Counted from the first letter of the stretch, positions 42,585 through 50,719 are shown. The stretch is DNA of 64,000 bases from Bog-473 sp963828825 (GCA_963828825.1 CAWHGF010000009.1:1-64000), one strand, 5' to 3'. Made by a program: numbers and translations. Notes: generated from the letters alone by a model not told the origin.

Positions 42585-44144
42585 ATGTTCGACGCCCTCT
42601 CCGACCGCCTGGAGCGCATCTCGACCCGTCTGCGCGGCAAGGGTCGCATCAGCGACGAAGACCTCGACGAGGCGCTGAAGGAGATTCGTACGGCACTCTT
42701 GGAGGCCGACGTCGAGCTGTCCGTCGCCCGACGATTCTGTGACGGCATCCGGCTCCGGGTCAGCGCCGAGGCACTCGCCAAGAGCCTGACCCCGGGCCAG
42801 CAGGTCGTCCGCGCCGTGCACGAGGAGCTGGTCGGCGTTCTCGGTGGCGAGACGCTCAAGCTCAGCTACGCGTCGCGGCCTCCCACGGTCGTCCTCATGG
42901 CCGGCCTGCAGGGCGCCGGCAAGACCACCAACTCCGCCAAGCTCGCCCTGTGGTGGAAGCAGCAGGGCCGCAATCCACTCCTGGTCGGCGCCGACCTGCA
43001 GCGTCCCGCCGCCGTGGAGCAGCTACGGGTCCTCGGCCAGCAGGCCGGGGTGACCGTCTTCAGCGAGCCCACCGACCCGGTGTCCTGCGCCAAGGCCGGC
43101 GTGGAGGAGGCGCGCCGCCTCGGCCGTGACATCTGCATCATCGACACCGCGGGCCGCCTGACCATCGACGCCGATCTCATGCAGCAGATCCGGGACATCT
43201 CCGCCGCCACGCAGCCGCACTACACGTTCCTGGTGATCGACGCCATGATCGGGCAGGATGCCGTCGCGACGGCGAAGGCCTTCCACGACACACTCGAACT
43301 CAGTGGCGTCATCTTGACCAAGCTCGACGGCGACGCCCGTGGCGGGGCCGCGCTGTCGGTCAAGGGTGTCGTCGGCAAGCCGATCGCGTTCGCCAGCACC
43401 GGTGAGCGCCTCGCCGACTTCGACCTCTTCCACCCGGACCGCATGGCCGACCGCATCCTCGGCATGGGGGACGTGCTCAGCCTGATTGAACAGGCCGAGC
43501 GCACCATGGACACCGACGAGGTGACCAAGAGCGCGGATCGCCTCATGCAGGGCCAATTCACGCTGGACGATTTCTTGTCCCAGCTGCGCCAGGTCAAGAA
43601 GATGGGGTCGCTGGGCGGTCTCATGCGCCTCATGCCGGGCATGTCCAAGGAGATGCGGCAGGCGGCCGGACAGATCGACGACGGGGAGGTGGCCAAGGTG
43701 GAGGCGATCGTCTGCTCCATGACCCCGGCCGAGCGCAACGACACCTCGGTGCTCGACGGCTCCCGCCGCAGCCGGGTGGCCCGCGGCTCGGGCACCTCCA
43801 TTCAGGACGTCAACACGCTCCTGAAGCAGTTCAAGGAGATGCAGAAAATGATGAAGGGGATGGCGTCGGGCAACATGCCCAACCTCCCCGGCATGCCGAA
43901 CATGGCGGGGATGAGCGGCCGCGCCGCCCGCAAACTGGCCCAGCAGGGGGCCGCAGGTCTGCCCGCCGCTCCCCCCGGAGCTGATTTCGACATGCTCTCC
44001 CAGCTCATGGAAGAGGGCGGTGAGCTGCCCTCGGGCTTCCCGGGCCTGCCTGCGGTGGCACCGGCCCGGCCCGTGGTCAGCGGCAACAAAGGAACCAAGA
44101 AGAAGAAGAAGGGTGGGCGGGTCACCCCTCCGAAAGGCCGGTAG
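42585..44144 (+). CDS. ffh: Signal recognition particle protein Ffh (SRP54)
   Basis: Ffh binds 4.5S RNA and nascent signal sequences and targets ribosomes to FtsY. The 519-residue protein has an N domain, then G motifs: AGLQGAGKTTNSAKLALWWK, GADLQRPAAVEQLRVLGQQ, IDTAGRLTIDADLM and LTKLDGDARGGAALSVKGV. The C-terminal M domain is methionine-rich (MGSLGGLMRLMPGMSKEM; SRVARGSGTSIQDVN). The tail MMKGMASGNMPNLPGMPNMA is an extra Met/Gly-rich extension ending in lysines. It is transcribed divergently from the FKBP gene. Confidence 0.96.
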   Translation: MFDALSDRLERISTRLRGKGRISDEDLDEALKEIRTALLEADVELSVARRFCDGIRLRVSAEALAKSLTPGQQVVRAVHEELVGVLGGETLKLSYASRPPTVVLMAGLQGAGKTTNSAKLALWWKQQGRNPLLVGADLQRPAAVEQLRVLGQQAGVTVFSEPTDPVSCAKAGVEEARRLGRDICIIDTAGRLTIDADLMQQIRDISAATQPHYTFLVIDAMIGQDAVATAKAFHDTLELSGVILTKLDGDARGGAALSVKGVVGKPIAFASTGERLADFDLFHPDRMADRILGMGDVLSLIEQAERTMDTDEVTKSADRLMQGQFTLDDFLSQLRQVKKMGSLGGLMRLMPGMSKEMRQAAGQIDDGEVAKVEAIVCSMTPAERNDTSVLDGSRRSRVARGSGTSIQDVNTLLKQFKEMQKMMKGMASGNMPNLPGMPNMAGMSGRAARKLAQQGAAGLPAAPPGADFDMLSQLMEEGGELPSGFPGLPAVAPARPVVSGNKGTKKKKKGGRVTPPKGR

Positions 44145-44202
44145 CCCCGCCATCTGCCAGAATGGACGGCCAAGACGTCCAGATCAGTGGAGGATGTAGT
44201 CC

Positions 44203-44487
44203 GTGGCAGTGAAGCTCCGCCTTGTGCGGATGGGTAAGAAGAAGCAGCCGACCTACCGGGTCGTCGCCGCCGACAGTCGATCGCCGCGTGACGGCCGGTT
44301 CCTCGAGATCGTGGGCACCTACGCGCCCCGGGGCTCGTCGACGGTCGAACCGGACGCCGTGATCAACATCGACAACGCCAAGGCGGTCAAGTGGCTGGTC
44401 CACGGCGCGCAACCGACCGAGCGGGTGGAACGCCTCCTCAAGACCTCCGGGGCCTGGGACGAGTTCGCCGCGGCGAGGGCCAAGTGA
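44203..44487 (+). CDS. rpsP: 30S ribosomal protein S16
   Basis: This 94-residue protein has the family N-terminus MAVKLRLVRMGKKKQPTYRV and the segment DGRFLEIVGTYAPRG. GGAGG precedes GTG 44203. A 6-bp hairpin (TGGACG/CGTCCA, 44163-44181) sits in its leader. It begins the rpsP-khpA-rimM-trmD-rplS operon found in most bacteria. Confidence 0.96.
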   Translation: MAVKLRLVRMGKKKQPTYRVVAADSRSPRDGRFLEIVGTYAPRGSSTVEPDAVINIDNAKAVKWLVHGAQPTERVERLLKTSGAWDEFAAARAK

Positions 44488-44837
44488 CCGATCTCTACGA
44501 AGCGGGCGACATCAACCAGTCCGAGGCCGATGTCGACGACGTCAACGGCGTCGACGACGAGGTCGGTGAGGGGAACGAGCTCGTCGACCCGGAAGGTGGC
44601 ACGGCGTTGGCCGTGCTGACCTACCTGGCCCGTTCGCTGTCCAACGATCCGGATTCGGTGGTCATCGAAACCGAGGAGCGCCGCGGCGGACTCCGCCTCA
44701 ACCTGCACGTGGCCCCCGACGACATGGGCCGGGTGATCGGGCGTCGCGGGCGCACCGCCCAAGCCATCCGGACCTTGGTCAACGTGGCGGGCGCCAAGGA
44801 CGGCGTCCAGGCCAGCGTGGACATCGTCGACGACTGA
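44484..44837 (+). CDS. khpA: KH-domain RNA-binding protein
   Basis: This 117-residue protein carries a single KH domain with the GXXG loop in MGRVIGRRGRTAQAIRTLV. Compared with usual KhpA proteins (about 75 residues), it has an N-terminal acidic extension of about 35 residues (EAGDINQSEADVDDVNGVDD). KhpA pairs with KhpB to bind RNA and affect cell elongation in other bacteria (family knowledge). GTG overlaps the rpsP stop. Confidence 0.9.
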   Translation: MTDLYEAGDINQSEADVDDVNGVDDEVGEGNELVDPEGGTALAVLTYLARSLSNDPDSVVIETEERRGGLRLNLHVAPDDMGRVIGRRGRTAQAIRTLVNVAGAKDGVQASVDIVDD

Positions 44838-44838
44838 T

Positions 44839-45306
44839 CTGCTCAAAGTCGGCCGGGTCGCCAAGGCCCACGGCCTGCGTGGCGAGGTGGTCGTCCAGCT
44901 GTGGACCGATCAGACCCGGCACGTCGACCCCGGATCGGAGCTCGCCTCAGCCCGGGGCATCCTGAGAGTGGCCTGGTCCAAGCCGTTCGGGCCGGACCGT
45001 TACATCGTGCAGTTCGAGGACGTGGCCGACCGCAACGCCGCCGAGAGCCTGCGGGGGCTGGACCTCGAGGCGGAACCCCTCGACGACGTGCCGCACACGC
45101 TCTGGGTGCACGAGCTCGTGGGTGCCACGGTGCGGGACGCCGCCGGTACCGCGCTCGGCACCGTCGCGTCGGTGGAGGCCAACCCGGCCAGTGACCTGAT
45201 GGTGCTCGAGTCCGGCGGACTGATCCCGGTCCGTTTCGTCACCGCCCACGACGCGGCAGCCCAGACCGTCGACGTCGACATCCCCGAAGGGTTGCTCGAC
45301 CTGTGA
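44839..45306 (+). CDS. rimM: 16S rRNA processing protein RimM, start uncertain
   Basis: RimM assists 30S head assembly with S19. The family N-terminus LLKVGRVAKAHGLRGEVVVQ begins at 44839, but its only possible start is CTG. No ATG, GTG or TTG occurs in frame upstream, and the first GTG, at 44887, would remove the conserved VGRV.AHGLRGEV core. The later parts are normal: VQFEDVADRNAAESLRGLDL and WVHELVGATVRDAAG of the PRC domain, VEANPASDLMVLE and IPVRFVTAHD. A CTG start or a local one-base error both fit. Confidence 0.85.
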   Translation: MLKVGRVAKAHGLRGEVVVQLWTDQTRHVDPGSELASARGILRVAWSKPFGPDRYIVQFEDVADRNAAESLRGLDLEAEPLDDVPHTLWVHELVGATVRDAAGTALGTVASVEANPASDLMVLESGGLIPVRFVTAHDAAAQTVDVDIPEGLLDL

Positions 45307-45316
45307 CGCGCACCGC

Positions 45317-46078
45317 GTGAGGATCGACGTTTTCACGATCTTTCCCGACGTGGTGTCCAGCTACTGCGGGATGTCCATCCTCGGTCGGGCGGCCGATGCC
45401 GGCGCGCTCGACGTGCGCGTGCACGACCTGCGGGACGGCGCGGACGACGCACGGCGCTCGGTGGACGACAGCCCGTTCGGCGGGGGAGCGGGCATGGTGC
45501 TGACCCCCGAACCCATCTTCCGCTGTGTCGAGGCGGTACCCGACCTGCCGCGCCCGCTCTTCCTGCTCGCTCCTGGTGGGCGCCCCTTCGATCAGGGCGT
45601 GGCGACCGAGCTGGCGGGGCGCACCGCCGGCTTCTCGCTGCTGTGCGGCCGCTACGAAGGGGTCGACCAGCGCGTGGCCGACCACCTGGTGGACGGCGAG
45701 CTGTCCGTCGGTGATTTCGTGCTGGCCGGCGGCGAGCTGGCTGCCCTGATCGTGGTCGAGGCGGTGGCGCGCCTGCTGCCCGACGTGCTGGGCAACGAGG
45801 AGTCCGCCCGGGACGAGAGTTTCTCCGGGGGGCTGCTCGAGTACCCCCAGTACACCCGTCCGGGGGAGTTCAGGGGGTGGCCGGTCCCCGAGGTCCTCCG
45901 GTCGGGGGACCACGGCGCGGTGGCCGCCTGGCGCCGCTCGCAGGCGCTGCTCCGAACGGCCCAACGCCGCCCGGATCTGATTGCGCGCCTGGTCAAGGCG
46001 TCGGCACTCAGTGCCAGCGACGTGCAGGCCCTCGCCGAGCACGGCTACGATGTTTCGTCCGGCACTGAGCCGGTGTGA
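45317..46078 (+). CDS. trmD: tRNA (guanine(37)-N1)-methyltransferase
   Basis: TrmD methylates G37 next to the anticodon to prevent frameshifting. The 253-residue SPOUT enzyme has MRIDVFTIFPDVVSSYCGMS, DDSPFGGGAGMVLTPEPIF and LLCGRYEGVDQRVADHLVDG, which contributes the trefoil-knot SAM site. It also has SVGDFVLAGGELAALIVVEA and YTRPGEFRGWPVPEVLRSGD. GTG 45317 is 10 nt after the rimM stop. It overlaps the longest rplS reading as GTGA. Confidence 0.95.
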   Translation: MRIDVFTIFPDVVSSYCGMSILGRAADAGALDVRVHDLRDGADDARRSVDDSPFGGGAGMVLTPEPIFRCVEAVPDLPRPLFLLAPGGRPFDQGVATELAGRTAGFSLLCGRYEGVDQRVADHLVDGELSVGDFVLAGGELAALIVVEAVARLLPDVLGNEESARDESFSGGLLEYPQYTRPGEFRGWPVPEVLRSGDHGAVAAWRRSQALLRTAQRRPDLIARLVKASALSASDVQALAEHGYDVSSGTEPV

Positions 46079-46095
46079 CCGAAGGACGCCTCTAC

Positions 46096-46614
46096 ATGCA
46101 CTCCACCGAAACGATCGATCGCGACAGCCTGCGCGACGACATCCCCGAGTTCCGCCCCGGCGACACCGTCAAGGTCCACGTCCGGGTCGTGGAGGGCAGC
46201 CGGGAGCGGGTGCAGGTGTTCCAGGGTGCCGTCATGCGACGCCAGGGCGGTGGCGTGCAGGAGACGTTCACCGTGCGCAAGGTGAGCTTCGGCGTCGGCG
46301 TCGAGCGGACCTTCCCGGTGCACTCGCCCACGATCGCCAAGATCGAGGTCACCACCCTGGGCGACGTCCGCCGGGCCAAGCTGTACTACCTGCGTGACCG
46401 TCACGGGAAGGCGGCCAAGATCAAGGAGCGCCGGATTCCGCGGGGCAAGGCCGCGGCGCCGGCAGTGGTCGAGGACGATGCCGAGAACGAGGACCTCGAG
46501 GAGTTCGAAGAGATCGACGCGGTGGACGCGGCCGAGGACGTCGATGTCGTCGACGAGGTCGAAGCGGGCGACGCCGAGGTCGATGAGGCCGACGAGGAGG
46601 AAGCGGACGAGTAG
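46096..46614 (+). CDS. rplS: 50S ribosomal protein L19 with acidic tail
   Basis: The first 115 residues are a normal L19: RPGDTVKVHVRVVEGSRERV with QVFQGAVMRRQGGG, VERTFPVHSPTIAKIEV, and RRAKLYYLRDRHGKAAKIKE. A C-terminal extension of about 57 residues follows, strongly acidic (about 27 Glu/Asp; DLEEFEEIDAVDAAEDVDVV). ATG 46096 is preferred because GAAGGA precedes it; GTG 46075 overlaps the trmD stop. The acidic tail is odd for an RNA-binding ribosomal protein and may contact another factor. Confidence 0.93.
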   Translation: MHSTETIDRDSLRDDIPEFRPGDTVKVHVRVVEGSRERVQVFQGAVMRRQGGGVQETFTVRKVSFGVGVERTFPVHSPTIAKIEVTTLGDVRRAKLYYLRDRHGKAAKIKERRIPRGKAAAPAVVEDDAENEDLEEFEEIDAVDAAEDVDVVDEVEAGDAEVDEADEEEADE

Positions 46615-46626
46615 GGCGGTCGCGGC

Positions 46627-46920
46627 GTGAGCGAGGAAGACCTCGAACGCTACGAATCCGAGATCGAGCTCGGGCTCGTCCAGGAGTACCGGGCCGTCCT
46701 TCCGGTCTTCACCTACGTGATCGAGACCGAACGCCGCTTCTACCTGGCCAACGAGGTCTCGTTGACCGTGCGGTCCGACACGACGCCGGCATGCATCGAA
46801 CTCGAGATCCGCGACGCCTGGGTCTGGGACATGTACCGCCCGGCGCGGTTCGTCCCCGAGGTGCGCGTCGTCACCTTTCGTGACGTGAACATCGAACGGT
46901 TGCCCGAACAAGAGCTCTGA
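46627..46920 (+). CDS. DUF2469 family protein
   Basis: This 97-residue protein matches the actinobacterial family typified by Rv2901c. It begins MSEEDLERYESEIELGLVQE. It has FTYVIETERRFYLANEVSL, then DAWVWDMYRPARFVPEVRVV and TFRDVNIERLPEQEL. Its function is unknown. In mycobacteria lepB and rnhB lie between rplS and this gene; here it starts 12 nt after rplS. Confidence 0.92.
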   Translation: MSEEDLERYESEIELGLVQEYRAVLPVFTYVIETERRFYLANEVSLTVRSDTTPACIELEIRDAWVWDMYRPARFVPEVRVVTFRDVNIERLPEQEL

Positions 46921-46954
46921 CGCAGGCGGCCCCGGCGCGACCGTTCCTCCCTCG

Positions 46955-47308
46955 GTGGGCGACGGCGACCGGCGCAAAGCTCTTCTGGGCGGCTTCGGTG
47001 AGACGCTCGCCGCCGCGCACTACCGGGCACACGGGTACGCCGTGCTCGAGCGGAACTGGCGCTGTGGGGCGGGCGAGATCGATCTGATCTGCGCCCGCGG
47101 CACGACCCTGGTCATCTGTGAGGTCAAGACCCGCACCGGGTCCGCCCGGGGCGATCCGCTGGAGGCCGTCACCCGGTCCAAGCAGCTCCGGCTACGCCGC
47201 CTGGCCACGGCGTACCTGCAACAGCAGGGGAGGCGCTGGGCCGAGGTTCGCTTCGACGTGGTGAGCGTGCTCAGTGGGGCGGTCGACGTCGTCGAAGGTG
47301 CGTTCTGA
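46955..47308 (+). CDS. yraN: YraN/UPF0102 nuclease-like protein
   Basis: This 117-residue restriction-endonuclease-fold protein has the family signature GGFGETLAAAHYRAHGYAVL, then ERNWRCGAGEIDLICARGTT, VICEVKTRTGSARGDPLEAV and RRLATAYL. The Glu, Asp and EVK residues form the predicted nuclease site. The role is unproved. comM and dprA, which usually follow yraN, are 14 kb away. Confidence 0.92.
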   Translation: MGDGDRRKALLGGFGETLAAAHYRAHGYAVLERNWRCGAGEIDLICARGTTLVICEVKTRTGSARGDPLEAVTRSKQLRLRRLATAYLQQQGRRWAEVRFDVVSVLSGAVDVVEGAF

Positions 47309-47320
47309 AGCAGCGCGGCC

Positions 47321-47326
47321 TAGGGT
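47321..47326 (+). promoter_or_regulatory. -10 element of the crotonase gene
   Basis: TAGGGT lies 8 nt before ATG 47335; GTG 47329 is only 2 nt away and so is less likely to be the start. Confidence 0.45.
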
Positions 47327-47334
47327 CCGTGCCC

Positions 47335-48117
47335 ATGGAGACACTGATTGTCGAGCGCAAGGACGGTGTCGTGACCGTCACGATGAACCGCCCCGAGCGC
47401 AAGAACGCCGCCAACGGCAAGATGCTGACCGAGTTGCGCACCACCTTCGAGGAGGTGGAGGACAACCCGGACGACAGAGTGATGGTGCTGACGGGGGCGG
47501 GAGGCGCCTTCTGCTCGGGGGCCGACCTCTCGGATCCCAGCGGCCCGGCCACCGATCCCACACGCTCGGGCCTGGCGCGCATGCGGCGGCTCGGGGACGT
47601 GGCGCTCGCCCTGCACCACGTCTCCAAGCCGACCATTGCCAAGGTGGACGGGTTCGCGGTCGGCGCCGGGCTCTCCCTCGCGCTCGGCTGCGACCTGGTC
47701 GCCTGCAGCGATCGGGCCAAGCTCTCCATGATCTTCGCCAAGCGCGGCCTGGCGCTCGACAACGGCGCGTCCTGGCTGTTGCCCCGGCTCGTCGGCCTGG
47801 CCAGGGCCAAGGAGATCGCGCTCTTCGGGGGTATGTGGAGCGGCGAAGAGGCGGCGGCGATCGGCCTGGTGAACCGGGCCCTGCCGCTTGACGAGCTCGA
47901 TGCCTTCGTGGACGACTGGGCCACAACGCTGGCCGGAGGGCCGCCCCTCGCTCTCTCCATGACCAAAACCCTGCTCCACGCCTCGTCCATGGCCTCCATG
48001 GAACAGGCGGTGGAGGACGAGGCCCGCTGCCAGGCCCTCAACTTCTCGACCAAAGACACGCAGGAGGCCATGGCTGCATTTACCGAGAAGCGGGAGGCCG
48101 TCTTCATCGGGCGCTAA
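47335..48117 (+). CDS. Enoyl-CoA hydratase/isomerase family, PaaG-like isomerase
   Basis: This 260-residue crotonase-fold protein has the oxyanion-hole segments GAGGAFCSGADLSDPSG and VDGFAVGAGLSLALGCDLVA. Both catalytic glutamates of enoyl-CoA hydratase are missing: CELA-type Glu is Ser in GLSLALGCD, and the second is replaced in MIFAKRGLALD. The Asp in LDNGASWLLPRLVG matches the catalytic Asp of PaaG-type isomerases, which shift double bonds in enoyl-CoAs or form oxepin-CoA. It is therefore better called an isomerase than a hydratase. No other paa genes are present. Confidence 0.83.
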   Translation: METLIVERKDGVVTVTMNRPERKNAANGKMLTELRTTFEEVEDNPDDRVMVLTGAGGAFCSGADLSDPSGPATDPTRSGLARMRRLGDVALALHHVSKPTIAKVDGFAVGAGLSLALGCDLVACSDRAKLSMIFAKRGLALDNGASWLLPRLVGLARAKEIALFGGMWSGEEAAAIGLVNRALPLDELDAFVDDWATTLAGGPPLALSMTKTLLHASSMASMEQAVEDEARCQALNFSTKDTQEAMAAFTEKREAVFIGR

Positions 48118-48123
48118 TAGACT
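48118..48123 (+). promoter_or_regulatory. -10 element of the nfeD-like gene
   Basis: TAGACT, which overlaps the stop region of the preceding gene, lies 7 nt before GTG 48131. Confidence 0.4.
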
Positions 48124-48130
48124 GTTTTTC

Positions 48131-48340
48131 GTGCTGAATGGCGTCCAAGGTATGGTCGGCGACTCCGCGTTGGTGACCAAGGCGATCGAGGGAGCACACC
48201 ATCCCGGAAGGATCCGGGCCAGGGGCGAGGAGTGGCTGGCAATCCCACTCGACCCTGACGCGAGTATCCCTATCGGGACCGATGTCGTCGTCGCCGACGT
48301 CGAGCGAGGTCTGCTCGTCGTCTACGCCATCGACAGCTAG
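48131..48340 (+). CDS. NfeD-like OB-fold protein, minimal
   Basis: This 69-residue protein consists almost entirely of the C-terminal OB-like domain of NfeD: GRIRARGEEWLAIPLDPDAS, then GTDVVVADVERGLLVVYAI. It lacks the membrane segments and the protease domain of full-length NfeD. It lies 14 nt before a slipin/SPFH gene, the usual partner, which supports the assignment. The start is leaderless by pattern. Confidence 0.7.
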   Translation: MLNGVQGMVGDSALVTKAIEGAHHPGRIRARGEEWLAIPLDPDASIPIGTDVVVADVERGLLVVYAIDS

Positions 48341-48354
48341 AAGAGAGGTTCCGC

Positions 48355-49395
48355 ATGTTCGCATCGGCCGGAGAAGTGTTGGGGATCGTCGTCGTCGCCG
48401 TCCTGGCGGGTCTCGGAGCGGTGACGCTGTTCGGGTCACGGTTCATCAAGATCGTGCAGCAGGGGAGTGTGGGCGTCGTCAAGCGCCTGGGGGAGTTCAA
48501 GTCGGTCGACCAGCCGGGCATGCGGATCCTGGTGCCCTTCGTCGACCGGATGGAGAAGATCGACGTCCGGGAATTTCCGATGACGGGGGACCAGCAGGCC
48601 GTGATCACGAAGGACAACGTGTCCCTGCAGGTGAGCGCAACCATCTTCTGCCAGGTGATCGACGTCAAGTCGGCGCTCTTCGAGATCAACGATTACCAGT
48701 TGGCCGTGGACCAGCTCTCCCGCACGGCCCTACGGGCGGTCTTCGGAGAGCTCTCGCTGGACCAGGCGCTCTCCGAGCGCGAGACGATCAACAGCCGCAT
48801 GCAGGACCACATGGCCGACGCGACGGCCAAGTGGGGGGTGCGGCTCAACCGGATCGAGATCCTCGACATCACCCCGCCCCTGAACGTGGTGCAGGCGATG
48901 TCCGAGCAGAAGGAAGCCGAGCAGCACAAGCGCGCCGCCATTTTGAAGTCGGAGGGTGAGCAGCAGGCCGCGATCAACTCGGCGGGTGGCCGCAAGCAGG
49001 CCGCCGTCCTCGAGGCCGAGGGGGCCAAGCAGTCCGCCATTCTGCGGGCCGAGGCACAGATGAAGGTGCTCGAGCTGCAGGCCGAGGGTGAGAAGAAGGC
49101 GCTCGAGTTACGTGGCGAGGGCGAGGCGGCGCGCCTCACCTCCATCGACACCGCCACCATCAACCCGCACACGCTGGCCGTGCTGCAGCTGAAGGCGCTG
49201 CAGGACATCGCGTCGTCCGAGAACGCCAAGATCGTGGTGCCCTACGAGGCGACGAGCCTCATGGGCGCGGCCGAGGTACTGCTGTCCACGCTGCGCAACG
49301 AGAACCTGAGCGAGACCAGCGCGAACGGTGCCGCGCCGCCCGTCGCCACGCCGGCCCGGCCACCCAACAGGGAGCTGCCGCCGCAGGGCAACTAG
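48355..49395 (+). CDS. SPFH/band 7 domain protein (slipin-like)
   Basis: This 346-residue membrane-associated scaffold protein has one N-terminal membrane segment (about residues 8-26). The band 7 domain follows (IVQQGSVGVVKRLGEFKSVD; FVDRMEKIDVREFPMTGDQQ; TKDNVSLQVSATIFCQVID), then a long Glu/Ala/Lys coiled coil (EQKEAEQHKRAAILKSEGEQ; three AEG.KQ-type repeats). It would oligomerise at the inner membrane and partner NfeD. AGAGAGG precedes the ATG. Confidence 0.9.
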   Translation: MFASAGEVLGIVVVAVLAGLGAVTLFGSRFIKIVQQGSVGVVKRLGEFKSVDQPGMRILVPFVDRMEKIDVREFPMTGDQQAVITKDNVSLQVSATIFCQVIDVKSALFEINDYQLAVDQLSRTALRAVFGELSLDQALSERETINSRMQDHMADATAKWGVRLNRIEILDITPPLNVVQAMSEQKEAEQHKRAAILKSEGEQQAAINSAGGRKQAAVLEAEGAKQSAILRAEAQMKVLELQAEGEKKALELRGEGEAARLTSIDTATINPHTLAVLQLKALQDIASSENAKIVVPYEATSLMGAAEVLLSTLRNENLSETSANGAAPPVATPARPPNRELPPQGN

Positions 49396-49398
49396 GAC

Positions 49399-49740
49399 TC
49401 AGGCCCAGCCGAGCTCACGCAGACGAGCGTCGCCGAGGCCGAAATGGTGGCCGACCTCGTGGAGCAGCGTGACGCGCACCCGTTGCGCTAGTTCCTCGGG
49501 CGTGCGGGCGGACCGACAGATCGTGGCGAGGAAAAGCGTGATCCGATCGGGGCGCGCCCCCGCATAGGTTCCCCGTTGCGTCAGCGGGATCCCCTCGTAC
49601 AACCCGTAGAGCCGGCCGGGCGGGCTCTCGTCGTCGATGATGATCGCCACGTACTCCATCTCGGCGCGCAATTCGTCTGGGATCTCCTCGAGGGCAGAGG
49701 CCACCAGGGCCTCGAAGGCATCGGCGTCGATCGGCTCCAT
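49399..49740 (-). CDS. Zincin-like metallopeptidase family protein (DUF1025 type)
   Basis: This 113-residue protein has the zinc-protease motif LLHEVGHHFGLGDARLRELG at its C-terminus (HExxHxxG.xD). A substrate-strand region precedes it (EYVAIIIDDESPPGRLYGLY; PDRITLFLATICRSARTPEE). The family is often called metallopeptidase or acetylglutamate-synthase-neighbour DUF1025; its substrates are unknown. ATG 49740 is preceded by AAGGTGG. It is convergent with the slipin gene, with a gap of 3 nt. Confidence 0.88.
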   Translation of the reverse strand: MEPIDADAFEALVASALEEIPDELRAEMEYVAIIIDDESPPGRLYGLYEGIPLTQRGTYAGARPDRITLFLATICRSARTPEELAQRVRVTLLHEVGHHFGLGDARLRELGWA

Positions 49741-49845
49741 GCCGGCCACCTTGTCAGCAATCGACACCGTTCGCCCCGCGGGGGAGACATGGACGGAGGC
49801 AGATGCCCGGGCGACGGCAAATGGTGGCGCCCGGGAACCTGCCGG

Positions 49846-49851
49846 TAGCGT
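49846..49851 (+). promoter_or_regulatory. -10 element before a mini-ORF and the thioesterase
   Basis: TAGCGT lies 8 nt before ATG 49860. Confidence 0.4.
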
Positions 49852-49859
49852 CCCCCGCC

Positions 49860-49883
49860 ATGTCCGATCCGGAGAACCGATGA
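49860..49883 (+). CDS. Seven-codon leaderless mini-ORF
   Basis: ATG 49860 encodes MSDPENR, and its TGA overlaps the thioesterase ATG (ATGA). The mini-ORF sits at leaderless distance from a -10 hexamer, so it could supply translation to the next gene by coupling. It also contains CCGGAG, which could act as the ribosome-binding site of the larger gene. Confidence 0.35.
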   Translation: MSDPENR

Positions 49884-50686
49884 CCGACCTTCTCGACGAC
49901 AGCTTCTCCGTTCCCGCCCGGCTCGGCGTGGTTGCCGAGGTGCGTGACGGAGAATTCCGCCTGCAATTGCACCCCCGGGCGGAGTTGCTGCACAACGGCG
50001 CGCTGCGAGCGAGCGTCATCGCCTTCATGATCGACGTGGTGGCGGGGATCGTCCTCGACGACGATCCCGATGCCTGGATGTTGACTTCGGACATGTCGGT
50101 GCGGATGCGGCCGCGGCCCGCACCGGCCTTTCTCTCCACCCGGAGCACGATCCTGCGACGGGGTCGGCGATCGGCCACCGCAGCGGTGGATCTCGTCACT
50201 GACGAGGGCGAGCCCGTGGCGACCGGCGCCATCGGGTTTGCCAGGGTGGAACGCCGGCCGACGGATCCCCTGAAGCCCTCGGCGTCGCCGCAGCGCATTT
50301 CGGCCATGTTCGACGGCTCTGGGACGCTGGGCCGCCCGCTGCGGGAGGAGGCCGGGATCGCCGTGCTCGACCCGATGCTCGGTGTGCTCGAGATGCCGGT
50401 GACGCCGGAGCTACGGAATCCCGCCGGAACCCTTCAGGGCGCCATGGTGGCCCTCTTCGCGGAGGCGGCCGCCGAGGAGATGGCGTCGGCCCGCTTCGGC
50501 ATCGCTGCCGTCGTGACCGAGCTCGACCTCCGGTACCTGGCCCAGACCAAGGAAGGACCCGTCCGGTCGAAGTGCACGCTGCTCGGAGACGGGCCCGATG
50601 CACCGATACACGTGGAGCTCGTCGACCGGTCGACCGACCGACTGACCACCCTCGTCTACGCCCGGACTGCGACCATTCCCAGGTAA
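49880..50686 (+). CDS. Tandem hot-dog acyl-CoA thioesterase-like protein
   Basis: This 268-residue protein contains two PaaI-type hot-dog halves. The first includes LLHNGALRASVIAFMIDVVA then MLTSDMSVRMRPRPAPAFL. The second includes NPAGTLQGAMVALFAEAAAE then VVTELDLRYLAQTKEGPVRS. Each has the N..G..QGG-like helix start, with Gly-Ala in place of Gly-Gly. A CoA-thioester hydrolase or binding role is likely. The nearby crotonase suggests acyl-CoA metabolism. Confidence 0.8.
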   Translation: MTDLLDDSFSVPARLGVVAEVRDGEFRLQLHPRAELLHNGALRASVIAFMIDVVAGIVLDDDPDAWMLTSDMSVRMRPRPAPAFLSTRSTILRRGRRSATAAVDLVTDEGEPVATGAIGFARVERRPTDPLKPSASPQRISAMFDGSGTLGRPLREEAGIAVLDPMLGVLEMPVTPELRNPAGTLQGAMVALFAEAAAEEMASARFGIAAVVTELDLRYLAQTKEGPVRSKCTLLGDGPDAPIHVELVDRSTDRLTTLVYARTATIPR

Positions 50687-50719
50687 ATCAGCCTTCGCGG
50701 CACGGACCTCGGAATTTCC

